A stretch of 64,000 bases of DNA. Source: Nitrosomonadales bacterium (GTDB lineage: Bacteria > Pseudomonadota > Gammaproteobacteria > Burkholderiales > Gallionellaceae). Below the pieces are notes generated by a model, which saw only the letters and a list, made by a program, of their open reading frames with translations, had not been told where the DNA came from and ran no database searches. The position numbers and the translations under genes were made by a program. Where the stretch lies: positions 1 through 64,000 of the forward strand of contig JACOUM010000007.1 in the NCBI GenBank assembly GCA_016177795.1. The letters are read 5' to 3'. Each line of letters begins with the position of its first letter. Position 1 is the first letter of the stretch. Shown one piece after another: positions 1 through 7,154 of this stretch.

Positions 1-140
1 CATCACGCACCACTGCGACATCATCGAAACCGGCAATGATTCGTTCCGCTTCAAGAAGCGAAAGAAGACTCTCTGAAAACCATGTTCTGCTGGTCAAATT
101 TGGACGCTGACAGATGGTCAATATTGCGCGCTGATTGACA
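1..140 (+). mobile_element. Right end of an IS21-family insertion sequence (partial)
   Basis: The segment holds the last codons of an IstB-like gene followed by a terminal region ending in GATTGACA at 140. Read on the minus strand the end begins TGTCAATCAGCGC. The related motifs ATTGACCAT and TTTGACCAG, at about 91-125 on the minus strand, look like the internal copies of the terminal repeat typical of IS21-family ends. Host coding sequence resumes at 141, which sets the boundary. The rest of the element lies left of the window. Confidence 0.75.
2..76 (+). CDS. istB: IstB-like ATP-binding transposition helper, C-terminal end (partial)
   Basis: Frame 2 reads HHCDIIETGNDSFRFKKRKK before a TGA at 74-76. 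The HHCDIIETGNDS stretch is the characteristic C-terminus of IstB-like AAA+ helpers of IS21-family transposition, which load the IstA transposase onto target DNA. Only about 24 codons are inside the window, so the ATPase motifs cannot be seen. The frame is also open on the opposite strand, but the recognisable family signature is on the plus strand. Confidence 0.7.
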   Translation: MTHHCDIIETGNDSFRFKKRKKTL

Positions 141-401
141 GTCTGTATTCAGCGCGAATAGCCCCGGCCATTCCGGACGAAAGCGCTCCATGGGAACGCT
201 CCAGGACTGGGCATCGGGGTCGCAGGGATACAGGAACCAGGCACGATCCGCATTGAAAACCTCAAGCACCAGATCCAGCGCGCCACGCATAACATCTTCC
301 ATGCTCTCACTGGCAAGGCTGACTTGCGTAATCCGATCCAACACATCCAGGAGTCGAAGACGGTAAGAAAGATCGTGCTGAAGCATTTGGTCTATATTCA
401 T
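141..401 (-). pseudogene. GAF-domain sensor gene, N-terminal fragment cut by the IS21-family element
   Basis: From an ATG at 401 the minus strand encodes about 87 residues of the N-terminus of a GAF-containing signalling protein. The stretch DVMRGALDLVLEVFNADRAW is the usual start of a GAF sensor domain in histidine kinases and diguanylate cyclases. The recognisable sequence stops after ALNTD at 141, where the IS21-family end begins. The open frame runs on to 51, but residues past 141 are IS sequence. The sensor is therefore truncated and probably inactive. The missing part should lie beyond the left end of the element. Confidence 0.75.
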
Positions 402-1031
402 AACCCCCGGCGGCGGCCACTTCAATCTGATGGCATTACAAAATAAACAATAAATATAAACGAACATCCAATGACTGCTATTGGCTTTGTCGTAGTTCGC
501 GAAGTTCTGCTTTCTAGCGACTTAATTACCCGCTACTCGTTCGGTCTTTCCCCCGTCCAAGTAACACGGGGGGCTCCAAATACATCAACCCGAACCCTAG
601 CAGCAAAATCCCTGAAAAACCATATACCGAAATATATAGGCAATTATGCCTAGTCTCGATTTTTAGGCTGTGCTGATGTTCGGCAATTGGCACACAGCGG
701 CTGTAGTGCCTTGCTAACAGCATGCCACAAAGCGGACATTCATAGTCAATTCAGTCCTGCCTGGAGCGACAGACCGGTATGGCCGAGAGACGGTCTGTGC
801 TCCCAGCCAGAACTTCCGCTATGTGTCGGAAGTGGCGCTTGGCGAACGCCTGCTTCAGAGCAATGAAAATTTTCTTGTGCGCTAAAAACTAAACAGCCCG
901 ACAGCGGACATTAGCGAACTCACACAATCGACCCCAAGCGGACTGATTGCATGGTCATTTCGCCTCCCTAAAGCAGACGCATGTTGTCTTAATAGTCTCA
1001 TTTAAGTTGATGGGAAGCGCGGCATGTGCTT
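402..1031. other. Gene-poor intergenic region with several inverted repeats
   Basis: No convincing gene is seen. The stretch contains an interrupted palindrome TAGGCA-ATTA-TGCCTA at 637-652 that could be an operator. It also holds a perfect 8-bp stem ACAGACCG/CGGTCTGT at 769-776 and 791-798, and a 7-bp stem ACTTCCG/CGGAAGT at 812-818 and 827-833. Neither stem is followed by a T tract, so they are not classical terminators. The 637-652 palindrome lies in the upstream region of the interrupted GAF gene. Confidence 0.5.
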
Positions 1032-3524
1032 CTAGGCCACCGCCGAAGGAACACACCTTTTGATCATAGCGACCTTTACCGAGTCGTTTACGATCAGGCA
1101 CGCCACCATCGCAAATATAAAAATCTCCAGCGTTTGCATGCCGGGTAAGGGCATGAGACCCGGAATGCCCACGCTCGTCAGCACCGTGCCGACGAGCGCA
1201 ACCGCAGCCACGGCCATCATCAGGGTTCTGCTCGGCATCGTCGCACAGAAGCGGCGGCGCTCACGCGCGGACACGATAGAAAATACCGCCATGTAAAGCA
1301 GCGTCAGGAAGCTGAAAGTGTAGAGAGCGTTATCGTTGGTTGACAAACCAAAACGCGACCAGCCTATCCACAACAGCAGCAAAGCCTCGGCGACCATCGC
1401 AATGCCAAGAACCACGGATACCGTGATGAAGCCGCCGATGTTCCAAGTCTCCGGTTTGTTGGAGGGGCGAACGTGGTCGGAGGCAAGAGCGATTTTCGCG
1501 AAGTCCGTCATGAACACTAGCAGCAGCATGGCAAAAGCGGAAACTACAAATTTTCCGGTTAGCACAAACGCGACCGATACAAAACCGGCTTTCAGAATCG
1601 TGCGGCTGATCTTGTTGATGACCCACGTCAGAATGCGCTGGTAGATCGTCCGCCCCTGCTCGACCAGTGCCACGATGTTCGTCAGCCCCGGTTCTGTCAG
1701 GACAACGCTCGCTGCACCCTTGGCGACATCGGTCGCGTTGCTGACCGCAATGCCCACTTCGGCTTGGCGCAGCGCGGGCGCATCGTTGACTCCATCGCCC
1801 GTCATGCCGGTCACATGCCCCGCAGCTTGCAGGCGCTTTACCACAATGAATTTATCCTCGGGATATACCTCGGCGAAACCATCGGCATCCGCCAGCAAGT
1901 CAACTGCCTCATTGCCAGCCTGTGCGTTCGCCGCCTTCAGATCTGACGCGCGCTGCATGTTGGTCAGCCCTACGCCTTGCGCGATTTCTCTGGCAATTGC
2001 CAGCGCATCGCCGGTGAGCATCTTTACCGAAACGCCGAGATCGTGGAGTGTGGCAATGAGCTGCTTGGCATCCGGTCGCGGCGGGTCAAACAAGGTCACC
2101 AATCCAAGCAATATGGGTGTGCCCGTCTCCGAACCGCGCGCCACCGCTAGTGTGCGGTACCCTTTCAATGCCGATTCGCTGCCCCGCGCTTCCAGCGCTT
2201 CGATCGCCGCAGACTGAAGCCCGCAAGCTTCGGCGACTGTCCGCACGGCACCTTTCATCACGCGCAGGCGCTGGCCGTTCTTCTCAACTACGGCTTCAGT
2301 CCGTCGGTTTGTCGCATCAAACGGCGTAAAGGATATGGGTATGGCCGTATCTGAGTTATCTAGGACATGGCGCTCTTTTGCTGCGGCAAGAAAGGCCAAA
2401 TCTATCGGGTCCTGATTGGGCTCCTGCGAAGCGAGTGCAGCGGCCAGCAACACGTCGGTTTCCGTCGCTTGCTCCAGTGGAATCACGCCAGTAACGGCCA
2501 ATTGGTTCATGGTAATCGTGCCCGTTTTATCCACGCATAGCACATCCATCGTCGCGGCATCTTCCGTGGCGCTGAGACGCGTGACCAACACGCCGCGCTT
2601 GGCCAGTTCTTTCGCCCCGGCTGCCATGCTGACCGTGAACATCACGGGCAGAGCGACCGGCACTGCACTCATCAACAGCACCAACATGAGCGGGATCATT
2701 TCGAGTAGCGGCACGTGTCTCATCAGCGACAAAACGAACACCACGCCGAGCAACACGCCGACGATGAGGAACAACCAACGCACCACCTTCGCCACCACAG
2801 CTTCGATATGGAGCTTCGGACGCGCTTCCTGCACGAGTTGAGTGGTGCGGCCAAAGTAGGTGTTCGCCCCAGTCAGCATAACCACACCATTGCCTTCTCC
2901 GCGACGGACAACCGAACCTGCCGAGACCACATCGGAGGTCTTCTTGTTTGCGTTCATCGATTCACCAGTGAGGGCAGATTGGTCAATACTCAATGCACCG
3001 CTGAGAAGTTTAATATCCGCCGGAATGATGTCGCCCGAGCGCACGCGGAGGATGTCGCCCGGAACCAGCTCACGCGCGGGAATGACTTGCCAGGCGGCCT
3101 CGCGCAGCACACGTGCGCTGACCTGCAAGCGTTGACGCAAAGTCTCTACGACACCCGCGGCTCGGCGCTCCTGCATAAAGCTCAACACTGCATTTACCAC
3201 CAGCAGCGCGCTGACTACAGCTAGATCGGCATACTTTCCGAGGAATGCCGACAGAATCATAATCATTTCGAGCATCCACGCCGACACGCCCCAGAACTTG
3301 CCGAGAAACAGTAGAACCGGATGTGCTTTCTTTTCGGCCACTTCGTTGTAGCCGTACTCCTTACGACGGGCGCCCACCTCCGTATGGGTGAGTCCTGTAT
3401 CGAAATTCGCATGGAGCATCGCGAGCGTATCGGGCGCCGTGGCAGATACAAGGTCAGACGTTTTGACAGTTGTTGGCCTCAATCGAGGAGATCCTGATTC
3501 GGTTTTTTCTGTGGCCGTTTGCAT
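1032..3524 (-). CDS. P-type ATPase, plasma-membrane proton-efflux (P3A) type
   Basis: The predicted 830-residue membrane protein is an ATP-driven cation pump, most like the P3A proton pumps. It has an N-terminal cation-ATPase domain, TGES in the actuator domain (186-189), PVALP in the fourth membrane helix (289-293), the phosphorylated aspartate in DKTGT (Asp332) and TGDGVNDAP in the hinge. About ten membrane segments are arranged as expected, and the length is normal. I chose the ATG at 3524 because AAGGA lies eight bases upstream; the frame is open for 23 more codons. It stands alone between gene-poor stretches, so no operon partner hints at substrate. Proton export for pH homeostasis is the family role. 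A Mg2+ or other cation substrate cannot be excluded. Confidence 0.9.
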   Translation of the reverse strand: MQTATEKTESGSPRLRPTTVKTSDLVSATAPDTLAMLHANFDTGLTHTEVGARRKEYGYNEVAEKKAHPVLLFLGKFWGVSAWMLEMIMILSAFLGKYADLAVVSALLVVNAVLSFMQERRAAGVVETLRQRLQVSARVLREAAWQVIPARELVPGDILRVRSGDIIPADIKLLSGALSIDQSALTGESMNANKKTSDVVSAGSVVRRGEGNGVVMLTGANTYFGRTTQLVQEARPKLHIEAVVAKVVRWLFLIVGVLLGVVFVLSLMRHVPLLEMIPLMLVLLMSAVPVALPVMFTVSMAAGAKELAKRGVLVTRLSATEDAATMDVLCVDKTGTITMNQLAVTGVIPLEQATETDVLLAAALASQEPNQDPIDLAFLAAAKERHVLDNSDTAIPISFTPFDATNRRTEAVVEKNGQRLRVMKGAVRTVAEACGLQSAAIEALEARGSESALKGYRTLAVARGSETGTPILLGLVTLFDPPRPDAKQLIATLHDLGVSVKMLTGDALAIAREIAQGVGLTNMQRASDLKAANAQAGNEAVDLLADADGFAEVYPEDKFIVVKRLQAAGHVTGMTGDGVNDAPALRQAEVGIAVSNATDVAKGAASVVLTEPGLTNIVALVEQGRTIYQRILTWVINKISRTILKAGFVSVAFVLTGKFVVSAFAMLLLVFMTDFAKIALASDHVRPSNKPETWNIGGFITVSVVLGIAMVAEALLLLWIGWSRFGLSTNDNALYTFSFLTLLYMAVFSIVSARERRRFCATMPSRTLMMAVAAVALVGTVLTSVGIPGLMPLPGMQTLEIFIFAMVACLIVNDSVKVAMIKRCVPSAVA

Positions 3525-3975
3525 AGCAACTATCCTTGGAAAGATGCCGACGGATTGATATACATCAGTTACGACTGGTAGTGACCGCAGCAATTCTATT
3601 CCCTGTCATGGGAAAATCCTTCAAGCAACCCAGTTAAATTGGCCCAACGTTAAATAGAAGCTATTTGGATGTTGGAAAATCATCGAATAATGTAGCTGGC
3701 ACGCCAACAGCAATAGTACCTTGTTATTGCGTTGCTCTACAGCGGACACTCGCGAAGGGCAGAAATTTGCAAATAGCGGAAGCTCTGAATCGCGCCTTAA
3801 TAGACTGCTATGGCCGAGCAGCGGGCGTTCATGGCGAATCTCCTGACGGGCCGCAGCGTGTCGAAACCGGAAGATCACGAGCGTCCGGTTTTGGGTATGG
3901 CGATAACAGGGTTGCTTGGCATCTGTGGGACGATCCTGGAAGACCATCCAAATTCTTATGGGCTGCCTTCTATTA
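3525..3975. other. Intergenic region without a supported gene
   Basis: Short open frames occur on both strands, but none has a recognisable family, good start site or consistent codon use. A motif at 3734-3751 (ACAGCGGACACTCGCGAA) closely matches one at 902-919 on the other side of the ATPase gene (ACAGCGGACATTAGCGAA). The region may therefore be decayed insertion or repeat sequence. Confidence 0.4.
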
Positions 3976-4377
3976 CTACACCACCAGCGGCCCGTGATAA
4001 TCGCCGTCGCTGAGGTTGGCGGCGGTGGCGCCGGAGGAGATGCTGGCGAGTTGACGTTCGTGGTCTGACTGGACTTGCAGCAGCGTCAGCACACAGCTTC
4101 CGATGTCGTCGTATTCGTCGCAGCCGGTGCCGTACTGCTCGGCCTCGGAATAGAAGAACTGACAACGATAGCGGTCTGCCGCGACCTTGCAGAGAATGAA
4201 GTGCGCACCGCGTTCGTTCCAGTAGAACGCAGGACAGAGGGTAAGCTGCGCGGGGTCGGCGCCGAGCTGCAGTTCGCTATCGGCGAGCTGGATCGGCACG
4301 AGTTTTCCGTAACGCTCGAACAGCAAGGCGGCGGCGCGTTTGTATTCGGCCTCGGTGAAATCGGGAATGGTGGTCAT
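3976..4377 (-). CDS. Hypothetical protein, 133 residues
   Basis: I do not recognise a family. The product is predicted soluble, with no signal peptide or membrane helix. It is acidic and has Cys-containing segments (LTLCPAF, YGTGCDEYDD, GSCVLT). It is the last gene on the same strand as the qmo-hdr-rhodanese series, about 150 bases after the rhodanese and separated from it by a REP-like sequence. It may be the promoter-distal member of that operon or independent. Codon use matches the neighbours, which supports a real gene. Confidence 0.6.
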   Translation of the reverse strand: MTTIPDFTEAEYKRAAALLFERYGKLVPIQLADSELQLGADPAQLTLCPAFYWNERGAHFILCKVAADRYRCQFFYSEAEQYGTGCDEYDDIGSCVLTLLQVQSDHERQLASISSGATAANLSDGDYHGPLVV

Positions 4378-4419
4378 GGCTCAAATTTCTTCGGTGATTC
4401 GCATGGATTCACCCCCACC

Positions 4420-4515
4420 CTGCACCCTGATGGAACTACTAGCCATTCGACTAGGCTGGCAAACAACGCTAGCCAAGTCGCTGGTTATCCCCCTGAAATG
4501 GGGAGGGGAATAAAA
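4420..4515. repeat. REP-like GC-rich palindromic sequence
   Basis: The gap between the rhodanese and the hypothetical gene has a C-rich arm (ACCCCCACCCTGCACCCTGA) near 4429 and a small hairpin, CCCCCTGAAATGGGG, near 4490. The second part (CTGAAATGGGGAGGGGAATAAAA region) resembles the element between hdrC and hdrB and the one inside mfd. This suggests a dispersed repeat family of this genome. Confidence 0.45.
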
Positions 4516-4528
4516 GGCGGGGTGCTTA

Positions 4529-4915
4529 TCAGGTCTGCGCCCAAGGCAGCCCATCAAAGCGCCAGCCGCTGTGCGAATTGCGATGATGATTTTCGTCGAG
4601 GTCGCCTTCGAAACCATGCTCGACGTTGTAAATATCCTGCATCCCGGCTTGTTCCAGTGCCAGCCCGGCATCGGCGGAGCGGCGCCCGGAACGGCAGATG
4701 AGCACGATCGGACGGTTGACGCTGGAGGCTTTGCGCACATGCGCGACAAAATGCGGATTGATCTCCCAGTCCGGGCCATCCACCCAGGGGATAAGAATGG
4801 AGCCGCGCGGGTGGCCGACGAACATGTATTCCATTTCGCTGCGCACGTCGATGAACACCGCTTCCGGGTTGGCTTGCAGGAAGTCGTAGGCTTCTTTGGG
4901 GTTGAGGTGTTGCAT
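4529..4915 (-). CDS. Single-domain rhodanese-like sulfurtransferase
   Basis: A 128-residue cytoplasmic rhodanese homology domain. It has the family-opening segment VFIDVRSEMEY and the active-site loop ICRSGRRS, whose Cys carries the persulfide. The start at 4915 is fixed by AGGAG shortly upstream; an open extension of 33 codons has no better site. It lies about 50 bases after hdrB on the same strand, at the end of the qmo-hdr series. A role in passing sulfane sulfur to or from the Qmo/Hdr machinery or TusA is likely but inferred. Single-domain rhodaneses are often found in sulfur-oxidation operons. Confidence 0.9.
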   Translation of the reverse strand: MQHLNPKEAYDFLQANPEAVFIDVRSEMEYMFVGHPRGSILIPWVDGPDWEINPHFVAHVRKASSVNRPIVLICRSGRRSADAGLALEQAGMQDIYNVEHGFEGDLDENHHRNSHSGWRFDGLPWAQT

Positions 4916-4964
4916 GGTTGTTTCTCCTTCTTGATCTGTTCCGGATGCGTGAATTATATCGCCA

Positions 4965-5864
4965 TCACTTCCCGGCAATGTCCTGCAATTTTTTCGGCTG
5001 AATGATATATCCATCCAGCCCGGTTTGCTTCACGCTGCCGCCGTAGGCCACGCTCAGTAGTTGCGAGTAATACACCACCGGCATGGCGAATTTGGTGCCA
5101 TGTTTTTTGTTGATCTCCGACTGGTAGATCTCGACGTTGGCTTGGCATAACTGGCAGGGAGTGACGATCATTTCCGCGCCGTGATCATAGGCGGATTCGA
5201 CGATGCAGCGTATCTGTTTCTGCGCCTTGTCCGGTTCGGAGAAGGCCAGCGCACCGCCACAACAGGTGACTTTCTGGTCGTAGCCGGCGATGGCTTCCGC
5301 GCCGACGGCATCGACCATCATGTCGAGATATTGCGGATTCTCGAATGATTCGCCGGCGATGCCGAACGGACGGTTGGTCTGGCAGCCGACATAGCCTGCG
5401 ACCTTCAATCCCTGCAGCGGTTTGACCACCGCTTCTTTCATGCCGGCGAAGCCGATATCCTCAATCAGCACTTCGACGATATGGCGCGGCTTGACCGTGC
5501 CCTGCAGATTCAGGCCGACTTCCTTGAGCGCTTCGTTGGTCTCGGCCATGAGCCCGTCGAACTGGTTGAGCCGTTCCGCCGTCTCGCGCGAGGAGAGCCA
5601 GCAGGCCGGGCAGCCGGACACCATATCCTGCCCGGGCAGATGCTGTTCGGCCAGCGCGAGGTTGCGCGCGCTGATGGCCAGCCGCGGCAGTTCGCCGCCT
5701 TCGGCATAACCGATGGAAGCGCCGCAGCAGTTCCAGTCCGGTATCTCGTTGAGCTGGATGCCCAGCTTGTCGCACATCACGCCGATGGAAGTCAGAAAAT
5801 TGGAAGCCGATGCGCCTTTCTGCGAGGAGCAACCGGGGTAGAACGCGTATTGTTTTTTTGCCAT
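4965..5864 (-). CDS. hdrB: Heterodisulfide reductase subunit B-like protein (CCG domains)
   Basis: A 299-residue soluble protein with two cysteine-rich CCG domains. They are seen as FYPGCSS, DWNCCGAS and SGCPACW in the first half, and GYVGCQTN, VTCCGGA and TPCQLCQAN in the second. These bind the noncubane [4Fe-4S] clusters of HdrB-type subunits. The ATG at 5864 follows GGAG by six bases; an in-frame TTG lies four codons upstream. The gene follows hdrC and belongs to the minus-strand qmoAB series. Separate HdrC and HdrB subunits replace the membrane subunit QmoC in some sulfur-oxidising betaproteobacteria such as Thiobacillus denitrificans. The natural heterodisulfide substrate of methanogens is not expected here. 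Confidence 0.9.
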   Translation of the reverse strand: MAKKQYAFYPGCSSQKGASASNFLTSIGVMCDKLGIQLNEIPDWNCCGASIGYAEGGELPRLAISARNLALAEQHLPGQDMVSGCPACWLSSRETAERLNQFDGLMAETNEALKEVGLNLQGTVKPRHIVEVLIEDIGFAGMKEAVVKPLQGLKVAGYVGCQTNRPFGIAGESFENPQYLDMMVDAVGAEAIAGYDQKVTCCGGALAFSEPDKAQKQIRCIVESAYDHGAEMIVTPCQLCQANVEIYQSEINKKHGTKFAMPVVYYSQLLSVAYGGSVKQTGLDGYIIQPKKLQDIAGK

Positions 5865-5895
5865 TTGCATCTCCAAGCTTGAAGCGATTTCACCT

Positions 5896-5990
5896 CATTA
5901 CCCCTCTCCCTTCGTGGGAGAGGGCTGAGGAGAGGGGCAGTTTTCTCACAACATTTACCCCTCCCTATTCCTCCCCCTCAAGGGGGGGAA
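5896..5990. repeat. REP-like palindromic element between hdrC and hdrB
   Basis: A perfect 9-bp stem CCCTCTCCC/GGGAGAGGG (5902-5910 and 5916-5924) with a TTCGT loop is followed by GGAGAGGGG. A second C-rich/G-rich pair (CCCCCTCAAGGGGGG) lies close to the hdrC stop. It would fold in the RNA between two genes of one operon, where such elements can stabilise or attenuate the transcript. Confidence 0.6.
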
Positions 5991-5997
5991 ATAAAAA

Positions 5998-6621
5998 TCA
6001 GGAAGCGAAACCCTTCTTGCGGTCCTCGATCTCGCGCGCCTTGGCGATCATCTTGTGCAGACTGCCGGGGTCTTTGCATTTATGCCCGCCGAAAAGCTCC
6101 ATCGGATTGAGGCGCCTGGCCTTCATCAGACCGAAACCGACCCCCTGCATCGCCAGCGCGTTCCTGATGCCCTGCACGAAGCCGTCCTTGAAATACAGCG
6201 CCAGCGAGAATTTCAGTTCGTTCACGCGCCCGGTTTTGGCGAGGCTGTTCCAGAACAGTCGGGCGACCTCGCGGGTCGGCTGGCCTTTCGGCACCAGATT
6301 CAGGCGATGCGCGTAGTTCGCCAGCCCGTGCATGATGTGGGTGATGGGCAGCTTGCGCGGGCAGCGCACGATGCAGTTGTAGCAGGAGGTGCACATCCAC
6401 ATCGAATCGGAAGTCAGCACTTCCTCGCGCTTGCCGGCGCGGATCATCATGAAAAGTTTCTGCGGCGTGTGTTGCCACGCATTCCCGAGCGGACAGGAAC
6501 CGGCGCACACGCCGCATTGCATGCACATCTTGACCCACTCGCCATCTTCGACACGCTCCTCGACTTCCTGCAGGAAGTTGTTGCGGTAGCGTGTGACGGC
6601 TTGCTGATTATGTTCGCTCAT
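5998..6621 (-). CDS. hdrC: Heterodisulfide reductase subunit C-like iron-sulfur protein
   Basis: A 207-residue ferredoxin-like subunit. It carries two [4Fe-4S] motifs, CMQCGVCAGSCP and CTSCYNCIVRCP, with the spacing seen in HdrC. No membrane helix is present, unlike QmoC, where an HdrC-like part is fused to a cytochrome b. It lies upstream of hdrB and downstream of qmoB on the same strand. The likely role is to move electrons between the QmoAB flavoproteins and HdrB or a membrane partner. The family call is firm; the exact electron path is inferred. Confidence 0.9.
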   Translation of the reverse strand: MSEHNQQAVTRYRNNFLQEVEERVEDGEWVKMCMQCGVCAGSCPLGNAWQHTPQKLFMMIRAGKREEVLTSDSMWMCTSCYNCIVRCPRKLPITHIMHGLANYAHRLNLVPKGQPTREVARLFWNSLAKTGRVNELKFSLALYFKDGFVQGIRNALAMQGVGFGLMKARRLNPMELFGGHKCKDPGSLHKMIAKAREIEDRKKGFAS

Positions 6622-6704
6622 TAAATCCTGCTCCTTAACGCTCGAATTGAGAGGCTATACGCCATTGCACAGCCCCTCTCGAAGGCAGGGTTGGCATTCC
6701 CGGA

Positions 6705-7085
6705 TCAGCGACCGCGGCCACCGGGACCCATGCCGCCGCCCCCCATGCCGCCACCGCCGGGGCCCATGCCGCCGCCGGGTCCCATCATGCCGCTTCCTCT
6801 GGCGGGCGGCTCGTCGGGAAGGGTCTCACCACGCGCCTTGGCCCGCGCTTTCATTTGCTCGTGATGTTCCTTGCGAATTTGCTCCCGCTCCTCGTCAGTT
6901 TCGGCAGCGCGCATTCTGGCGCGATACACAATGCGCTCTTGCTTGGTCATGAGTTGGCTGCCGTAGATTTGTTCTTGCTCTTGTGCCTTTTCCCGGGCTG
7001 GCTCCTGCTCAGCCGCAAACGCGAACCCGGTGGACATGGATAGGGCAATAACCAGAACGGGCGCTATAAATTGTCGTTTCATCAT
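6705..7085 (-). CDS. Exported Gly/Met-rich small protein inside the qmo-hdr operon
   Basis: A 126-residue protein with a clear N-terminal signal peptide (RQFIAPVLVIALSMSTGFAFA) cleaved near AFAA. A charged helical region follows (LMTKQERIVYRARMRAAET; TDEEREQIRKEHHEQMKAR), then a low-complexity tail of GGGMGPGG repeats. The helical part resembles small conserved periplasmic proteins of unknown function in proteobacteria. Two adjacent ATGs (7085, 7082) are possible starts. It lies between qmoB and hdrC, although Qmo/Hdr proteins are cytoplasmic. The Gly/Met tail could bind metal or pack loosely. No function is assigned. Confidence 0.75.
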   Translation of the reverse strand: MMKRQFIAPVLVIALSMSTGFAFAAEQEPAREKAQEQEQIYGSQLMTKQERIVYRARMRAAETDEEREQIRKEHHEQMKARAKARGETLPDEPPARGSGMMGPGGGMGPGGGGMGGGGMGPGGRGR

Positions 7086-7154
7086 TGTTCTCCTTGTCAG
7101 AATGGGTTGTCCTGATTTGCGACAGCAACCACCGCAACCCCTTCGGTGATCACA

